From the NCBI RefSeq assembly GCF_002205845.1, contig NZ_NISI01000005.1:434001-498000 (forward strand): a stretch of DNA of 64,000 nucleotides, read 5' to 3'. Below are positions 8,317-14,898 of the stretch, piece by piece. The position numbers and the translations under genes were made by a program. The stretch comes from Roseateles puraquae (GTDB taxonomy: Bacteria > Pseudomonadota > Gammaproteobacteria > Burkholderiales > Burkholderiaceae_C). Under the pieces are notes generated by a model. The model saw nothing but the letters and a program-made list of their open reading frames with translations, was not told the DNA's origin and did no database searches. Every line of letters starts with the position of its first letter. Positions within the stretch are counted from its first letter, which is position 1.

Positions 8317-8690
8317 AGTCATTCGGAGCAGCTTTCCCGGCTATAGCTGCAGCATCGGCAGCCCCAGCTGCGGCTTTCGCGTTGTATTGCGCAGTCAGCA
8401 CAGGCGCCAGGGATCTGGGCTTCTTCTTCATGTGCGCGTTCGTAGTGTCAGCTGCGCATGTGTTGATCCTCGGGGTGCCAGCAAGCCTCCTGCTATACAA
8501 GGCTGGTCGCCTCAGTTTCATCCCACTCGTTCTGGTCGGCGCGGCTATTGGTGCAGCTCCCGTTGGAGCGATGGTTGTCTGGTCAGGTTCCAGTTCGGGG
8601 CTCGTATCCGATCTCCTTGGCATTGGCGCCGCGGGAGTGTTTGGTGTCATCGGTGCGGCCAGCTTCTACTTGGCTCTTCCGAACCAATGA
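8313..8690 (+). CDS. Cassette gene 1: four-helix membrane protein of unknown function
   Basis: A 125-residue hydrophobic protein with about four transmembrane segments (near residues 7-27, 34-57, 63-85 and 100-122) and no recognisable catalytic motif. It has no ribosome site of its own; its ATG overlaps the stop of the leader ORF. The frame is also open upstream to 8223, but the cassette boundary (core at 8303) argues for 8313. The stop lies 1 base before the R'' box of attC1, the compact form usual for cassettes. Base composition is visibly AT-richer than the flanks, a sign of separate origin. The general form (LGVPASLLL, VGAAIGAAPVGA) resembles small membrane proteins often seen in cassette arrays; no function can be assigned. 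Confidence 0.72.
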   Translation: MKSFGAAFPAIAAASAAPAAAFALYCAVSTGARDLGFFFMCAFVVSAAHVLILGVPASLLLYKAGRLSFIPLVLVGAAIGAAPVGAMVVWSGSSSGLVSDLLGIGAAGVFGVIGAASFYLALPNQ

Positions 8691-8691
8691 G

Positions 8692-8763
8692 GCCCAACCC
8701 TTCCATCGAGAGGACGCTTTCCGGCCTAGTGCCGCTTAGCGCCTCCCATGTCAAACGTTAGGC
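8692..8763 (+). other. attC recombination site 1
   Basis: R'' is GCCCAAC at 8692-8698 and R' is GTTAGGC at 8757-8763, complementary at 6 of 7 positions. Inside, CATCGAGAGG near the left and GCGCCTCCCATG at the right pair imperfectly (CAT, GAGG and CGC blocks) with unpaired bases between, as expected of a folded bottom-strand attC. The CCTTCCATCGAG and CATGTCAAAC flanks are of the form I recognise from Xanthomonas/Pseudomonas-type and environmental cassettes. Length 72 bp. Confidence 0.88.
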
Positions 8764-8783
8764 CGCACACATCGCGGCACGTC

Positions 8784-9233
8784 ATGTCGTTCCCACCGGA
8801 CCCAAGCTCGCCGTGGTTTCTGGCGTTTTTTGCCGCGATGTGGTTTGGAGCCTGTGGTCTGCTCGCCGTGCTCTCGGGCTGGGCGAGCTTTGCCAGTGAG
8901 TGGCGTGCATTGGCAGAGCCGAAAGGTGATCGGTTTCGTATGAGGTCAGGGTCGATTGGAATGCGGTTCTTTCCTGTGGGCTACGGCAACTGCCTCACGG
9001 TCACCGTGTCTGAACAAGGGCTTGGGCTGTCTTTGCTGTTTTTGTTCAGGTTCATGTGCCCACCGCTCTTCATTCCCTGGTCGCAGATCGCCAGTGTCAA
9101 GGAGGGGCGGTTCCTCTTCGTTCAGCACGTTGTCGTACAGCCGGCAAACCACTGGTCTCGCATCAAGCTGTACGGCGCAGTAGCTGAGAGGGTTCTGGCC
9201 GTGAGCAAGGGGCGCATCCGGGGTGCGACCTAG
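8784..9233 (+). CDS. Cassette gene 2: hypothetical membrane-anchored protein
   Basis: A 149-residue protein with one clear N-terminal transmembrane helix (about residues 10-32, AFFAAMWFGACGLLAVLSGW) and a second hydrophobic stretch near residues 82-98 (LLFLFRFMCPPLFIPWSQI). The frame is open from an ATG at 8748, but that lies inside attC1, so the ATG at 8784, 20 bases after the core site, is chosen. The TAG stop (9231-9233) falls inside the R'' box of attC2. No enzyme motif is visible. I recognise the W-rich N-terminus and PPLFIPW pattern from unannotated cassette proteins, but the function is unknown. Confidence 0.7.
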   Translation: MSFPPDPSSPWFLAFFAAMWFGACGLLAVLSGWASFASEWRALAEPKGDRFRMRSGSIGMRFFPVGYGNCLTVTVSEQGLGLSLLFLFRFMCPPLFIPWSQIASVKEGRFLFVQHVVVQPANHWSRIKLYGAVAERVLAVSKGRIRGAT

Positions 9234-9302
9234 TCCATCCATCGAGCCGACGATGCAAGCGCGTTGCGCGCTTGCGTCGTCGGCTCGCGTCGAACGTTGA
9301 AC
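9228..9302 (+). other. attC recombination site 2 with a near-perfect 20-bp stem
   Basis: R' is GTTGAAC at 9296-9302. The matching R'' position holds ACCTAGT (9228-9234), which fits only RYYYA and includes the stop codon of cassette gene 2. The arm CATCGAG follows as in attC1. Between 9244 and 9286 lies a hairpin whose 20-base arms differ at a single position, with a 3-base loop. This gives the extruded cruciform expected of an attC, longer-stemmed than its neighbours. Confidence 0.82.
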
Positions 9303-9305
9303 CGC

Positions 9306-9590
9306 ATGCGAAATATGACTGACCCGATGCTTATCAACTGCGGCTCGCACGGCAAGCGCGTTTCGGCTGTTGTTTGCAAGCACCTGCAGGACTCGGCTGG
9401 CGCGCTGGCAGGGTTCATCGAAAACAGCAGTGACCCGCACGACCTACAAGCTTGGTTTCATTGGTGCGAAGAGAAGTTTGAGCAAGAAGGGGGTATGACA
9501 GATGCATTCAGAGCATTCAACGGCGTGGCCATCGTGTGCATCGTCTGCTATCGCGAGGCGAAGGCTCGCCACACCGCACCGGCGAACTGA
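9306..9590 (+). CDS. Cassette gene 3: small cysteine-rich hypothetical protein
   Basis: A 94-residue soluble protein with five cysteines and three histidines in the order NCGSHGK, VVCKHL, HWCEEKF and CIVCY, suggestive of a small metal-binding fold. The frame is open from 9264 inside attC2; the ATG at 9306, 3 bases after the core site, is the natural cassette start. No ribosome site is evident. Related small proteins with the same Cys/His layout are widespread and uncharacterised; a link to contact-dependent or polymorphic-toxin immunity is possible but unsupported here. The stop lies 21 bases before attC3. Confidence 0.68.
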   Translation: MRNMTDPMLINCGSHGKRVSAVVCKHLQDSAGALAGFIENSSDPHDLQAWFHWCEEKFEQEGGMTDAFRAFNGVAIVCIVCYREAKARHTAPAN

Positions 9591-9611
9591 TCGCCAACGC
9601 TCGCCTATCCG

Positions 9612-9668
9612 GTTCAACCCATCGCTGCAGCGGATGGCTCCACCGTGCGCTGAGCCTCGGCGTTGAAC
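9612..9668 (+). other. attC recombination site 3
   Basis: R'' GTTCAAC (9612-9618) and R' GTTGAAC (9662-9668) are perfect inverted copies, 57 bp end to end. CAGCG and CGCTG inside can pair. Orientation is the same as attC1 and attC2, so all three cassettes point the same way. No cassette gene can be recognised beyond it. Confidence 0.8.
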
Positions 9669-9882
9669 GACAGCTCTCGGGCACCGAGATCGAGGAAGCC
9701 AGGGACTGAAACCGCTGCGAAGCATCCACTGATCAAGTTCCCCCGCCTCACGGCCAGAGGCGGTGAGCAACTGACGGTTCAAGACATTGACATCGCGCGG
9801 ACTCATCGGGCCATAGAGACAGGCAAGGCTCCGCATCCGCTCCCGCCGTCCCGGACCAGCGCAGCACCGCAGCGCGCGTGCT
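9669..9882. other. Non-coding right flank of the cassette array
   Basis: Nothing here can be supported as a gene. There is a 7-bp hairpin at 9743-9763 (CCGCCTC, 7-base loop, GAGGCGG) without a following T-run. A frame opening with TTG at 9663 is low-complexity and runs into the antisense of the next gene, so I do not call it. Confidence 0.5.
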
Positions 9883-10542
9883 TCACTTGCACTTGTACGG
9901 CTTGCCCACCATCGGTGCCGTGCGCGGGGCGACGCTGCCGTTGAAGGGGTCGGAGTCGGCGATGCGCGAGCGGTGCACTTCCACGCAGGTGTCGCCGCGG
10001 CGCAGCACGGTGCGGCGGTCGCCGAGGGCGCCGACGGCCTGTGAGGCGTAGTCGCTGGTGCGCTCTTCCACCCAAGCACCTGCCCCGCCGGTCGCGTCGC
10101 CGATGCGATCTTCCAGCGTGGGGCGGGCGGTGTTGCTGCGTGGGTCGCTCAGCGCCGGGTTGCGGGCGGCGGCGGATGAAGCGGCGTAGCCGGGCGGCAA
10201 GGTGAGGCGCAGCGTGGTGCGGGGCGGCTCCGCGGGTGCGGGCGGCGGGGCGAGCGCCGGTTCGGGCAGCGGCGCGGGCGCGGGGGCTGCGGAGAAGGGC
10301 GGCGGCATCACGGGGGCCAGGGGCGGCGGCACCCGCTGCGGCGGCGCGGGGGGCGTCAGGGCCTTGGCGCGCGGCGCGGCCTGGTGCTGCGGCGGAGGCA
10401 GCAGCCGCAAGGTCACGACGCGGCGTTCGCCCGCCGTTGGCAGGGCCGGCGGGCGGTGCTGCCACAGCCAGGCCCCCACGGCCAGGTGCAGCCCCACGAC
10501 GGCGACGCGCGCCGGCCAGCGGCTGCCCTGGTGGAAGGTCAT
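9883..10542 (-). CDS. Pro-rich membrane-anchored protein with C-terminal Cys pair (TonB-like layout)
   Basis: A 219-residue protein: short basic N-terminus, one transmembrane helix (about residues 11-28), then roughly 90 residues dominated by Pro and Ala, then a ~100-residue C-terminal part with two cysteines (DTCVEV and PYKCK). The anchor plus Pro-rich periplasmic spacer recalls TonB/TolA-type proteins, but no TonB C-terminal motif is present. The ATG overlaps the upstream gene's stop by 4 bases (ATGA), so it is translationally coupled. It shares its architecture with the gene at 11321-11890, suggesting an old duplication around the secreted protein between them. Confidence 0.7.
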   Translation of the reverse strand: MTFHQGSRWPARVAVVGLHLAVGAWLWQHRPPALPTAGERRVVTLRLLPPPQHQAAPRAKALTPPAPPQRVPPPLAPVMPPPFSAAPAPAPLPEPALAPPPAPAEPPRTTLRLTLPPGYAASSAAARNPALSDPRSNTARPTLEDRIGDATGGAGAWVEERTSDYASQAVGALGDRRTVLRRGDTCVEVHRSRIADSDPFNGSVAPRTAPMVGKPYKCK

Positions 10543-11321
10543 TGCCCTTGCAGCTTGACGCTCAGCTCGGCATCGGCGGGCGCCAGCAGGCGGGCCGCAT
10601 CAGGCCAGCGCTCCTGCCCGGTGATGAGGGCGCAGGCGCGGCCGGTGCTGCCTTTCTTGGCCTTGGGGTCGCGTTCGCCCACGGGCAGGGGCAGGCCGAG
10701 CAGCTGGCCGTTCTCGCGCCACTCCAGCTCGAAGGCCGGGGTGGCGGCGCACACCCGCACGCCCTCGATGCGCGGGAAGAGCCAGCGCAGGTACCAGGGC
10801 AGCAGTTCGTCGCGCAGCTTGAAGCCCACGCGCACGATCTGGCGCACCTTGGCCATGTCCAGTTCGTTGGGCTTGGTGTTGAGTTCCAGCGAGCCGGCGA
10901 TGGACACCTTCTGCTCCGCCAGCGCATTGGTGGCGAGATCCGCCGTCTTGGCCTCGGCCTCGGGCAGCATCGGCAGCTGGAAGCCGCCCTTGGGGTCGAG
11001 CTTGATCGGGTGATCCGCCTCGTCGCTGCGCACCACCATGCGCAACTGCTCCAGGGGCATCGTGGTGCGAGTGGTGTCGATCTTGAAGTCCATGCGGAAC
11101 AAGCCCTCGCCGTAGCGGTCGAGCTTGGTGAGGAACTCGTTGATCTGCTTGTAGGGCAGGGCGTCCTTGTTGCGCTTGAGTTCGGTGGTGACCGGGGCGA
11201 GCTTGGTGGGCTCCGGCGTCTGCGCGTGGGCGGCGCCGGCCAGGGTCAGCGCGACGAGCGCGGCAGCGTGGAAGAGGGCTTTCGAGTGCATGGCGTTCGA
11301 GGCGTTGTGAAGGAGGTGCAT
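10539..11321 (-). CDS. Secreted hypothetical protein
   Basis: A 260-residue exported protein. A signal peptide ends in GAAHAQ; it can begin at the ATG at 11321 (overlapping the upstream stop in a TGATG junction) or, with a more typical length, at 11291. The mature part is a mix of charged and beta-like segments (FRMDFKIDTTRTTMPLEQLR, IEGVRVCAATPAFELEW) with no motif I recognise. It lies between two Pro-rich anchored proteins in an overlapping operon, so the three products may act together at the inner membrane or in the periplasm. Function unknown. Confidence 0.7.
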   Translation of the reverse strand: MHLLHNASNAMHSKALFHAAALVALTLAGAAHAQTPEPTKLAPVTTELKRNKDALPYKQINEFLTKLDRYGEGLFRMDFKIDTTRTTMPLEQLRMVVRSDEADHPIKLDPKGGFQLPMLPEAEAKTADLATNALAEQKVSIAGSLELNTKPNELDMAKVRQIVRVGFKLRDELLPWYLRWLFPRIEGVRVCAATPAFELEWRENGQLLGLPLPVGERDPKAKKGSTGRACALITGQERWPDAARLLAPADAELSVKLQGQ

Positions 11322-11890
11322 CACTTCTGGCAGCGGCCGCTGGCTTCGGCGATGAGGAACATGGGCAGGCTCAGCAGGCGGGCCCCAGCGCCGGGGAACT
11401 CACCCTTCAGGCAATTGCCGTGGGCGGTGCGCGCCACCTCGCGGCCGAAGCGCTGCTGGGCGGTTTCGCGGGCTGGCGCGTCGCTGGCGGAGGCGGCGCG
11501 CTCCGACAGCAGGGGCGCGCGTGCCGCCAGTCGGATGGCCTTGCGGGTCGCGTCGGTCTGCAGCAGTGGCAGGGGTGCAGGTCCGGGCGTGGCGGGTTCG
11601 GCAGAGGGCAGGGGTGAGCTGGGCAATTCGCCCGCAGGCGCCTCCGGTGCGCTGACCTCGACAGGCGGGCGCGGCGCGGATGTCGCTGGAGCTCGGGCGC
11701 GTGCGGGCAGGGTCACGGCCTGCGTCTTCGGTGCGAGCGTGCCGGGGCGCGGTGCTGGCAGCAATTGCACGACGACGGAGCGGCCGGGTGGGCCCGCTGC
11801 CGCAGGCGGCCTGGGCAGGTAGGCCAGCAACAACAGCGCATGCAGCAACCCGATGGGCAGCCACAGCGCGTGCCGTCGCTCAAGTCGCAT
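11321..11890 (-). CDS. Pro/Ala-rich membrane-anchored protein
   Basis: A 189-residue protein with a single N-terminal transmembrane helix (LWLPIGLLHALLLLAYL), a long Pro/Ala-rich linker and a short C-terminal domain carrying two cysteines (GNCLKGEF and GRCQK at the very end). The ATG at 11890 has GTGGGG 6 bases upstream; an in-frame ATG at 11902 is possible. It overlaps the XRE gene by 11 bases. Same layout as the protein at 9883-10542, but the sequences are hardly alike. Role unknown; a scaffold or energy-transducer-like bridging protein is a guess. Confidence 0.66.
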   Translation of the reverse strand: MRLERRHALWLPIGLLHALLLLAYLPRPPAAAGPPGRSVVVQLLPAPRPGTLAPKTQAVTLPARARAPATSAPRPPVEVSAPEAPAGELPSSPLPSAEPATPGPAPLPLLQTDATRKAIRLAARAPLLSERAASASDAPARETAQQRFGREVARTAHGNCLKGEFPGAGARLLSLPMFLIAEASGRCQK

Positions 11891-12125
11891 CGTCGTCCCC
11901 ACCGGGTTCGCCGCTCTCCGGCCCGGGCACCCAGGTCAGCAGGTCGCCGGGCTGGCATTGCAGGGCCTCGCAGATGCGCGACAGGGTGTCGAATCGCACG
12001 CCGCGCACCTTGCCGCTCTTGAGCAGCGACAGGTTGGCCTCGGTGATGCCCACGCGCTCAGCCAGCTCGCGCGAGCGCATCTTGCGGCGGGCGAGCATGA
12101 CGTCGAGGGTGACGATGATGGGCAT
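11880..12125 (-). CDS. XRE-family transcriptional regulator (YozG-like)
   Basis: An 81-residue protein that is almost entirely a helix-turn-helix domain: RSRELAERVGITEANLSLLK forms the HTH and VRFDTLSRICEALQCQPGDLL the following helices. Small regulators of this kind are typically encoded next to DUF2975 membrane proteins, as here (16 bases downstream of one). The GTAAAACAA repeats upstream of the operon are a candidate binding site. It probably represses its own operon; this is inference. Confidence 0.85.
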   Translation of the reverse strand: MPIIVTLDVMLARRKMRSRELAERVGITEANLSLLKSGKVRGVRFDTLSRICEALQCQPGDLLTWVPGPESGEPGGDDDAT

Positions 12126-12141
12126 GTCAGTGACGCGGGGT

Positions 12142-12690
12142 TCAGATGAACTCGGCGTTCTCGTCGGCCACGCGCGCGGCCTCGCTGAGCACGAGCGACA
12201 GCGCCAGCAGCAGCAGCCCGAACAGCAGCGCCAGGTAATGGTCGGACGACACCGTGAACGACAGCTGCCGCTCCCCCTTGGGGTTGCCCCAGGTCAGCGC
12301 CAGGATGGCCAGCGTGTGCCCGAGCGGCTGGGCCGCTGCCAGTGCGCACAGCCCCAGTCCGAGGCGACGCAGATGCTGGGCCGGGCGCAGCGCCAGCAGC
12401 TCGCCTTCGGCGAAGCAGCCGAACAGCGCCCACATCTGCCACAGCGCGAACAGGCTCACGGTGGTGGGCAGCAGCGTGGCGGCCAGGCCCCACAGCCGCG
12501 ATCCGTTGTCCAGTTGGAGCTTCTCCAGCTTCCAGGTGCTGGCGCCGATCTCGGCCACCCACTCCGGCTGCGCCCAGAAGATGAAGGGCAGGGTGCCGAT
12601 GACCACCAGCCCCATCAGGCACAGCAGCCGCACGATCCAGGCCAGGCGTCGGATGCGGCGCAGGCCGTCGGCAGAGAAGGAGTCCGGCAT
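12142..12690 (-). CDS. DUF2975 membrane protein
   Basis: A 182-residue integral membrane protein with four predicted helices (near residues 16-38, 68-90, 110-130 and 148-168). The family is defined by this four-helix layout and by adjacency to a YozG-like XRE regulator. Its molecular role is not known; a partner or anti-regulator of the HTH protein is plausible. It is the first gene of a five-gene minus-strand run (12690 down to 9883) in which the genes overlap or nearly touch. Start ATG at 12690; no good Shine-Dalgarno is seen. Confidence 0.82.
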   Translation of the reverse strand: MPDSFSADGLRRIRRLAWIVRLLCLMGLVVIGTLPFIFWAQPEWVAEIGASTWKLEKLQLDNGSRLWGLAATLLPTTVSLFALWQMWALFGCFAEGELLALRPAQHLRRLGLGLCALAAAQPLGHTLAILALTWGNPKGERQLSFTVSSDHYLALLFGLLLLALSLVLSEAARVADENAEFI

Positions 12691-12700
12691 GGAGTGCTTC

Positions 12701-12730
12701 GTAAAACAAGAAAAACTTACTGTAAAACAA
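12701..12730 (-). promoter_or_regulatory. Direct repeat GTAAAACAA x2, candidate operator of the DUF2975-XRE operon
   Basis: Identical 9-base copies at 12701-12709 and 12722-12730 are exactly 21 bp apart, two helical turns, in an AT-rich stretch just upstream of the DUF2975 start at 12690. Read on the minus strand each copy is TTGTTTTAC and could overlap a -35 element. This position and spacing suit binding of the small XRE regulator on one DNA face. Confidence 0.5.
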
Positions 12731-12779
12731 TAATTCGCGACCGCCTAACGGAATTCCTCACGTCCCCGAAAATGCGTGC

Positions 12780-13268
12780 ATGAGCAAGAAGAGCAGCCAT
12801 GTCAGCGAGACCCCGGCCACCCAGGCCCTGAAGCGCGCCGGTGTTCCCTTCACCGAGCATGTGTACGACTACGTCGAGCATGGCGGCACTGCGGAGTCGT
12901 CCAAGCAGTTGGGCGTGGATGAGCACGCCGTGGTCAAGACCCTGGTCATGCAGGACGAGAAGGCCGAGCCGCTGATCGTGCTGATGCATGGCGACCGCAC
13001 GGTGAGCCTGAAGGAGCTGGCCCGGCAGATTCCGTGCAAGAAGGTGGAGCCCTGCAAGCCTGAGGTGGCGCAGCGGCACAGCGGTTACCAGGTCGGCGGC
13101 ACGTCGCCCTTCGGCGTGCGCAAGGCCATGCCGGTGTTCGTGGAAGCGAGCATCCTGGATCTGCCCCGCATCTGCATCAACGGCGGGCGGCGTGGTTATC
13201 TCGTCGGCATCGAGCCGCGCGTACTGACAGAGTTGCTCGGAGCCCGGGCAGTGAGCTGCGCGAACTGA
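12780..13268 (+). CDS. ybaK: Cys-tRNA(Pro)/Cys-tRNA(Cys) deacylase
   Basis: A 162-residue member of the YbaK/ProX editing family, which removes cysteine wrongly attached to tRNA(Pro). Family marks are the lysine in HAVVKTLVM (the catalytic Lys region), the GGTSPFG loop at about residue 103, and the C-terminal NGGRRGYLVGIEP. Length agrees with E. coli YbaK (159). It is transcribed away from the DUF2975 operon. Confidence 0.92.
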   Translation: MSKKSSHVSETPATQALKRAGVPFTEHVYDYVEHGGTAESSKQLGVDEHAVVKTLVMQDEKAEPLIVLMHGDRTVSLKELARQIPCKKVEPCKPEVAQRHSGYQVGGTSPFGVRKAMPVFVEASILDLPRICINGGRRGYLVGIEPRVLTELLGARAVSCAN

Positions 13269-13308
13269 ACGTTGCGGCGGCAGGCACGTCGCTTGCCGGA
13301 GCTGCGGG

Positions 13309-13794
13309 ATGACCACCAGCCTGGCCCAGACGGTGCTGCAGACCTTGCAGTCCGAGTTCTCCGACGCGCCTGACGCGGAGCAGGTGACACGCATCCTCAC
13401 GCGGCTGCTCCTCGCCGGCGTGCTGGGAGGCGTGCTGGGCTATGAGCGCGAAAGCCGTGGCAAGGCGGCCGGCGTGCGCACGCACATGCTGGTGGCCATG
13501 GGAGCAGCGCTGTTCGTGCTGGTGCCGGCGCTGGGCGGCATGGCGGTGGCCGACATGAGCCGGGTGATCCAGGGCGTCGTGACCGGCGTGGGCTTTCTGG
13601 GTGCTGGCGCCATCATCAAGCACCGCAGCGAGGAGGACGTGCAGGGCCTCACCACGGCCGCCGGTATCTGGATGACGGCGGCCATCGGCGTGGCCTGCGG
13701 CCTGGGGCGCGAATCAACCGCGCTCCTGAGTACGCTGCTGGCCCTGGCCGTGCTGGTGGTGCTGCCGCGCTTGCTGGGGCGGGACCGCACATGA
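13309..13794 (+). CDS. MgtC/SapB family membrane protein
   Basis: A 161-residue protein with about four helices. The signature LAGVLGGVLGYERESRGKAAG is followed by RTHMLVAMGAALF, GVVTGVGFLGAGAI and TTAAGIWMTAAIG, all typical of the MgtC N-terminal membrane domain; the soluble ACT-like tail of full MgtC is absent, so it is the short SapB-like form. MgtC relatives affect magnesium limitation responses and F-type ATPase in some bacteria; for short forms the role is uncertain. Confidence 0.87.
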   Translation: MTTSLAQTVLQTLQSEFSDAPDAEQVTRILTRLLLAGVLGGVLGYERESRGKAAGVRTHMLVAMGAALFVLVPALGGMAVADMSRVIQGVVTGVGFLGAGAIIKHRSEEDVQGLTTAAGIWMTAAIGVACGLGRESTALLSTLLALAVLVVLPRLLGRDRT

Positions 13795-13863
13795 ACGGCC
13801 GGGCGGCGAATTGGCGATAGCCCGCTCCAATCGCCCGCGGCGGCTGCATGACAATGCCGCCCC

Positions 13864-14526
13864 ATGCAAACCGTCCTCCCTCTGCTTGCCGCCGTCGTCG
13901 GCTACCTGATCGGCTCGCTTTCGTTTGCCGTCATCGTCAGCCGGGCCATGGGCCTGTCCGACCCGCGCTCCTATGGCTCCGGCAATCCCGGCGCCACAAA
14001 TGTCCTGCGCTCCGGCAACAAGGCTGCGGCCATCCTGACGCTCGTGTTCGATGCCCTCAAGGGCTATTTGCCGGTGCTGGCGGTAGCGGTCTGGGGCCCA
14101 CGCTATGACCTGGGCGAAGGCACCGCGGCGCTCGTGGGCCTCGGCGCCTTCCTGGGGCATCTGTGGCCGGTGTTCTTCCGCTTCCAGGGCGGCAAGGGCG
14201 TGGCCACCGCGGCTGGCGTCATCTTCGGCCTGAATCCGATGCTGGGCGTGGCCACGCTCGCTACGTGGCTCATCATCGCGTTCTTCAGCCGCTACTCGTC
14301 GCTCGCGGCCATCGTGTCGGCGGCCTTCGCGCCGATATATCAGTTGCTGATTTGGGAAGCCGGCCCCACGGCGCTGTGCCTGATCATCATGGGCCTGCTG
14401 CTGGTGTGGCGCCACCAGGCCAACATCAAGAAGCTGCTGGCAGGCACCGAGAGCAAGATCGGCCAAAAGGCTGGCGCTGCCGCTGCCCCCGCTGCCAAGT
14501 CCTCCAAACCCCGGAAGAAATCATGA
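13864..14526 (+). CDS. plsY: Glycerol-3-phosphate acyltransferase PlsY
   Basis: A 220-residue integral membrane enzyme that moves the acyl group from acyl-phosphate to glycerol-3-phosphate, the first step of phospholipid synthesis. PlsY motif 1 appears as [14 protein letters not shown] (residues ~38-51), motif 2 as the glycine-rich [18 protein letters not shown], and motif 3 near NPMLGVA. Five or so helices are visible, ending in a Lys/Ala-rich tail. Its stop overlaps the start of the RidA gene (ATGA). Confidence 0.95.
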   Translation: MQTVLPLLAAVVGYLIGSLSFAVIVSRAMGLSDPRSYGSGNPGATNVLRSGNKAAAILTLVFDALKGYLPVLAVAVWGPRYDLGEGTAALVGLGAFLGHLWPVFFRFQGGKGVATAAGVIFGLNPMLGVATLATWLIIAFFSRYSSLAAIVSAAFAPIYQLLIWEAGPTALCLIIMGLLLVWRHQANIKKLLAGTESKIGQKAGAAAAPAAKSSKPRKKS

Positions 14527-14891
14527 CCACCACCTCCCCCTCCTTCCCGGTCGAACGTTTCGACGTCGGCCCCCGCATGTCCGAGATGGCCGTGCACAAC
14601 GGCGTGGCCTACCTCGCCGGCCAAGTGCCCGAAGACACCAGCGCCGACATCGTCGGCCAGACGGCCCAGGTGCTGGCCGCCATCGACAAGCTGCTGGCGC
14701 GCGCCGGCACTGACAAGACCCGCATCCTGCGCGCCGAGATCTTCCTGGCCGACCGGGCCGACTTCGCCGGCATGAACACCGCCTGGGAGGCCTGGGTGCC
14801 GGCCGGCCATACGCCGCCGCGCGCGACCGTCATCGCCGGTCTTGCCCGCCCGGAGTGGAAGGTCGAGATGCTCATCACCGCCGCGGTCTGA
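14523..14891 (+). CDS. RidA family (YjgF/YER057c/UK114) protein
   Basis: A 122-residue protein of the RidA superfamily; RidA itself hydrolyses reactive enamine/imine intermediates made by PLP enzymes. Visible are the [10 protein letters not shown] region and the family arginine in [10 protein letters not shown], followed by [11 protein letters not shown]. Sequence form suggests a Rid1-7 subgroup member rather than classical RidA, so imine deaminase activity is likely but not proved. Coupled to plsY by a 4-base overlap; I know of no functional link between them. Confidence 0.88.
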   Translation: MTTTSPSFPVERFDVGPRMSEMAVHNGVAYLAGQVPEDTSADIVGQTAQVLAAIDKLLARAGTDKTRILRAEIFLADRADFAGMNTAWEAWVPAGHTPPRATVIAGLARPEWKVEMLITAAV

Positions 14892-14898
14892 GCCGGGT

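Noticed and set aside
9611-9620. GGTTCAACCC resembling a tRNA T-loop
   Set aside because: No acceptor or anticodon stem is found around it, and it is the R'' box of attC3.
8029-9882. An integrase gene or its remnant beside the cassettes
   Set aside because: No tyrosine-recombinase motifs are visible in any frame in the flanks, so the array is described as integrase-less.
9663-9944. A TTG-initiated frame after attC3
   Set aside because: It begins inside the core site, has no ribosome site or recognisable domain, and overlaps the antisense end of the next gene. Not supported as a fourth cassette.
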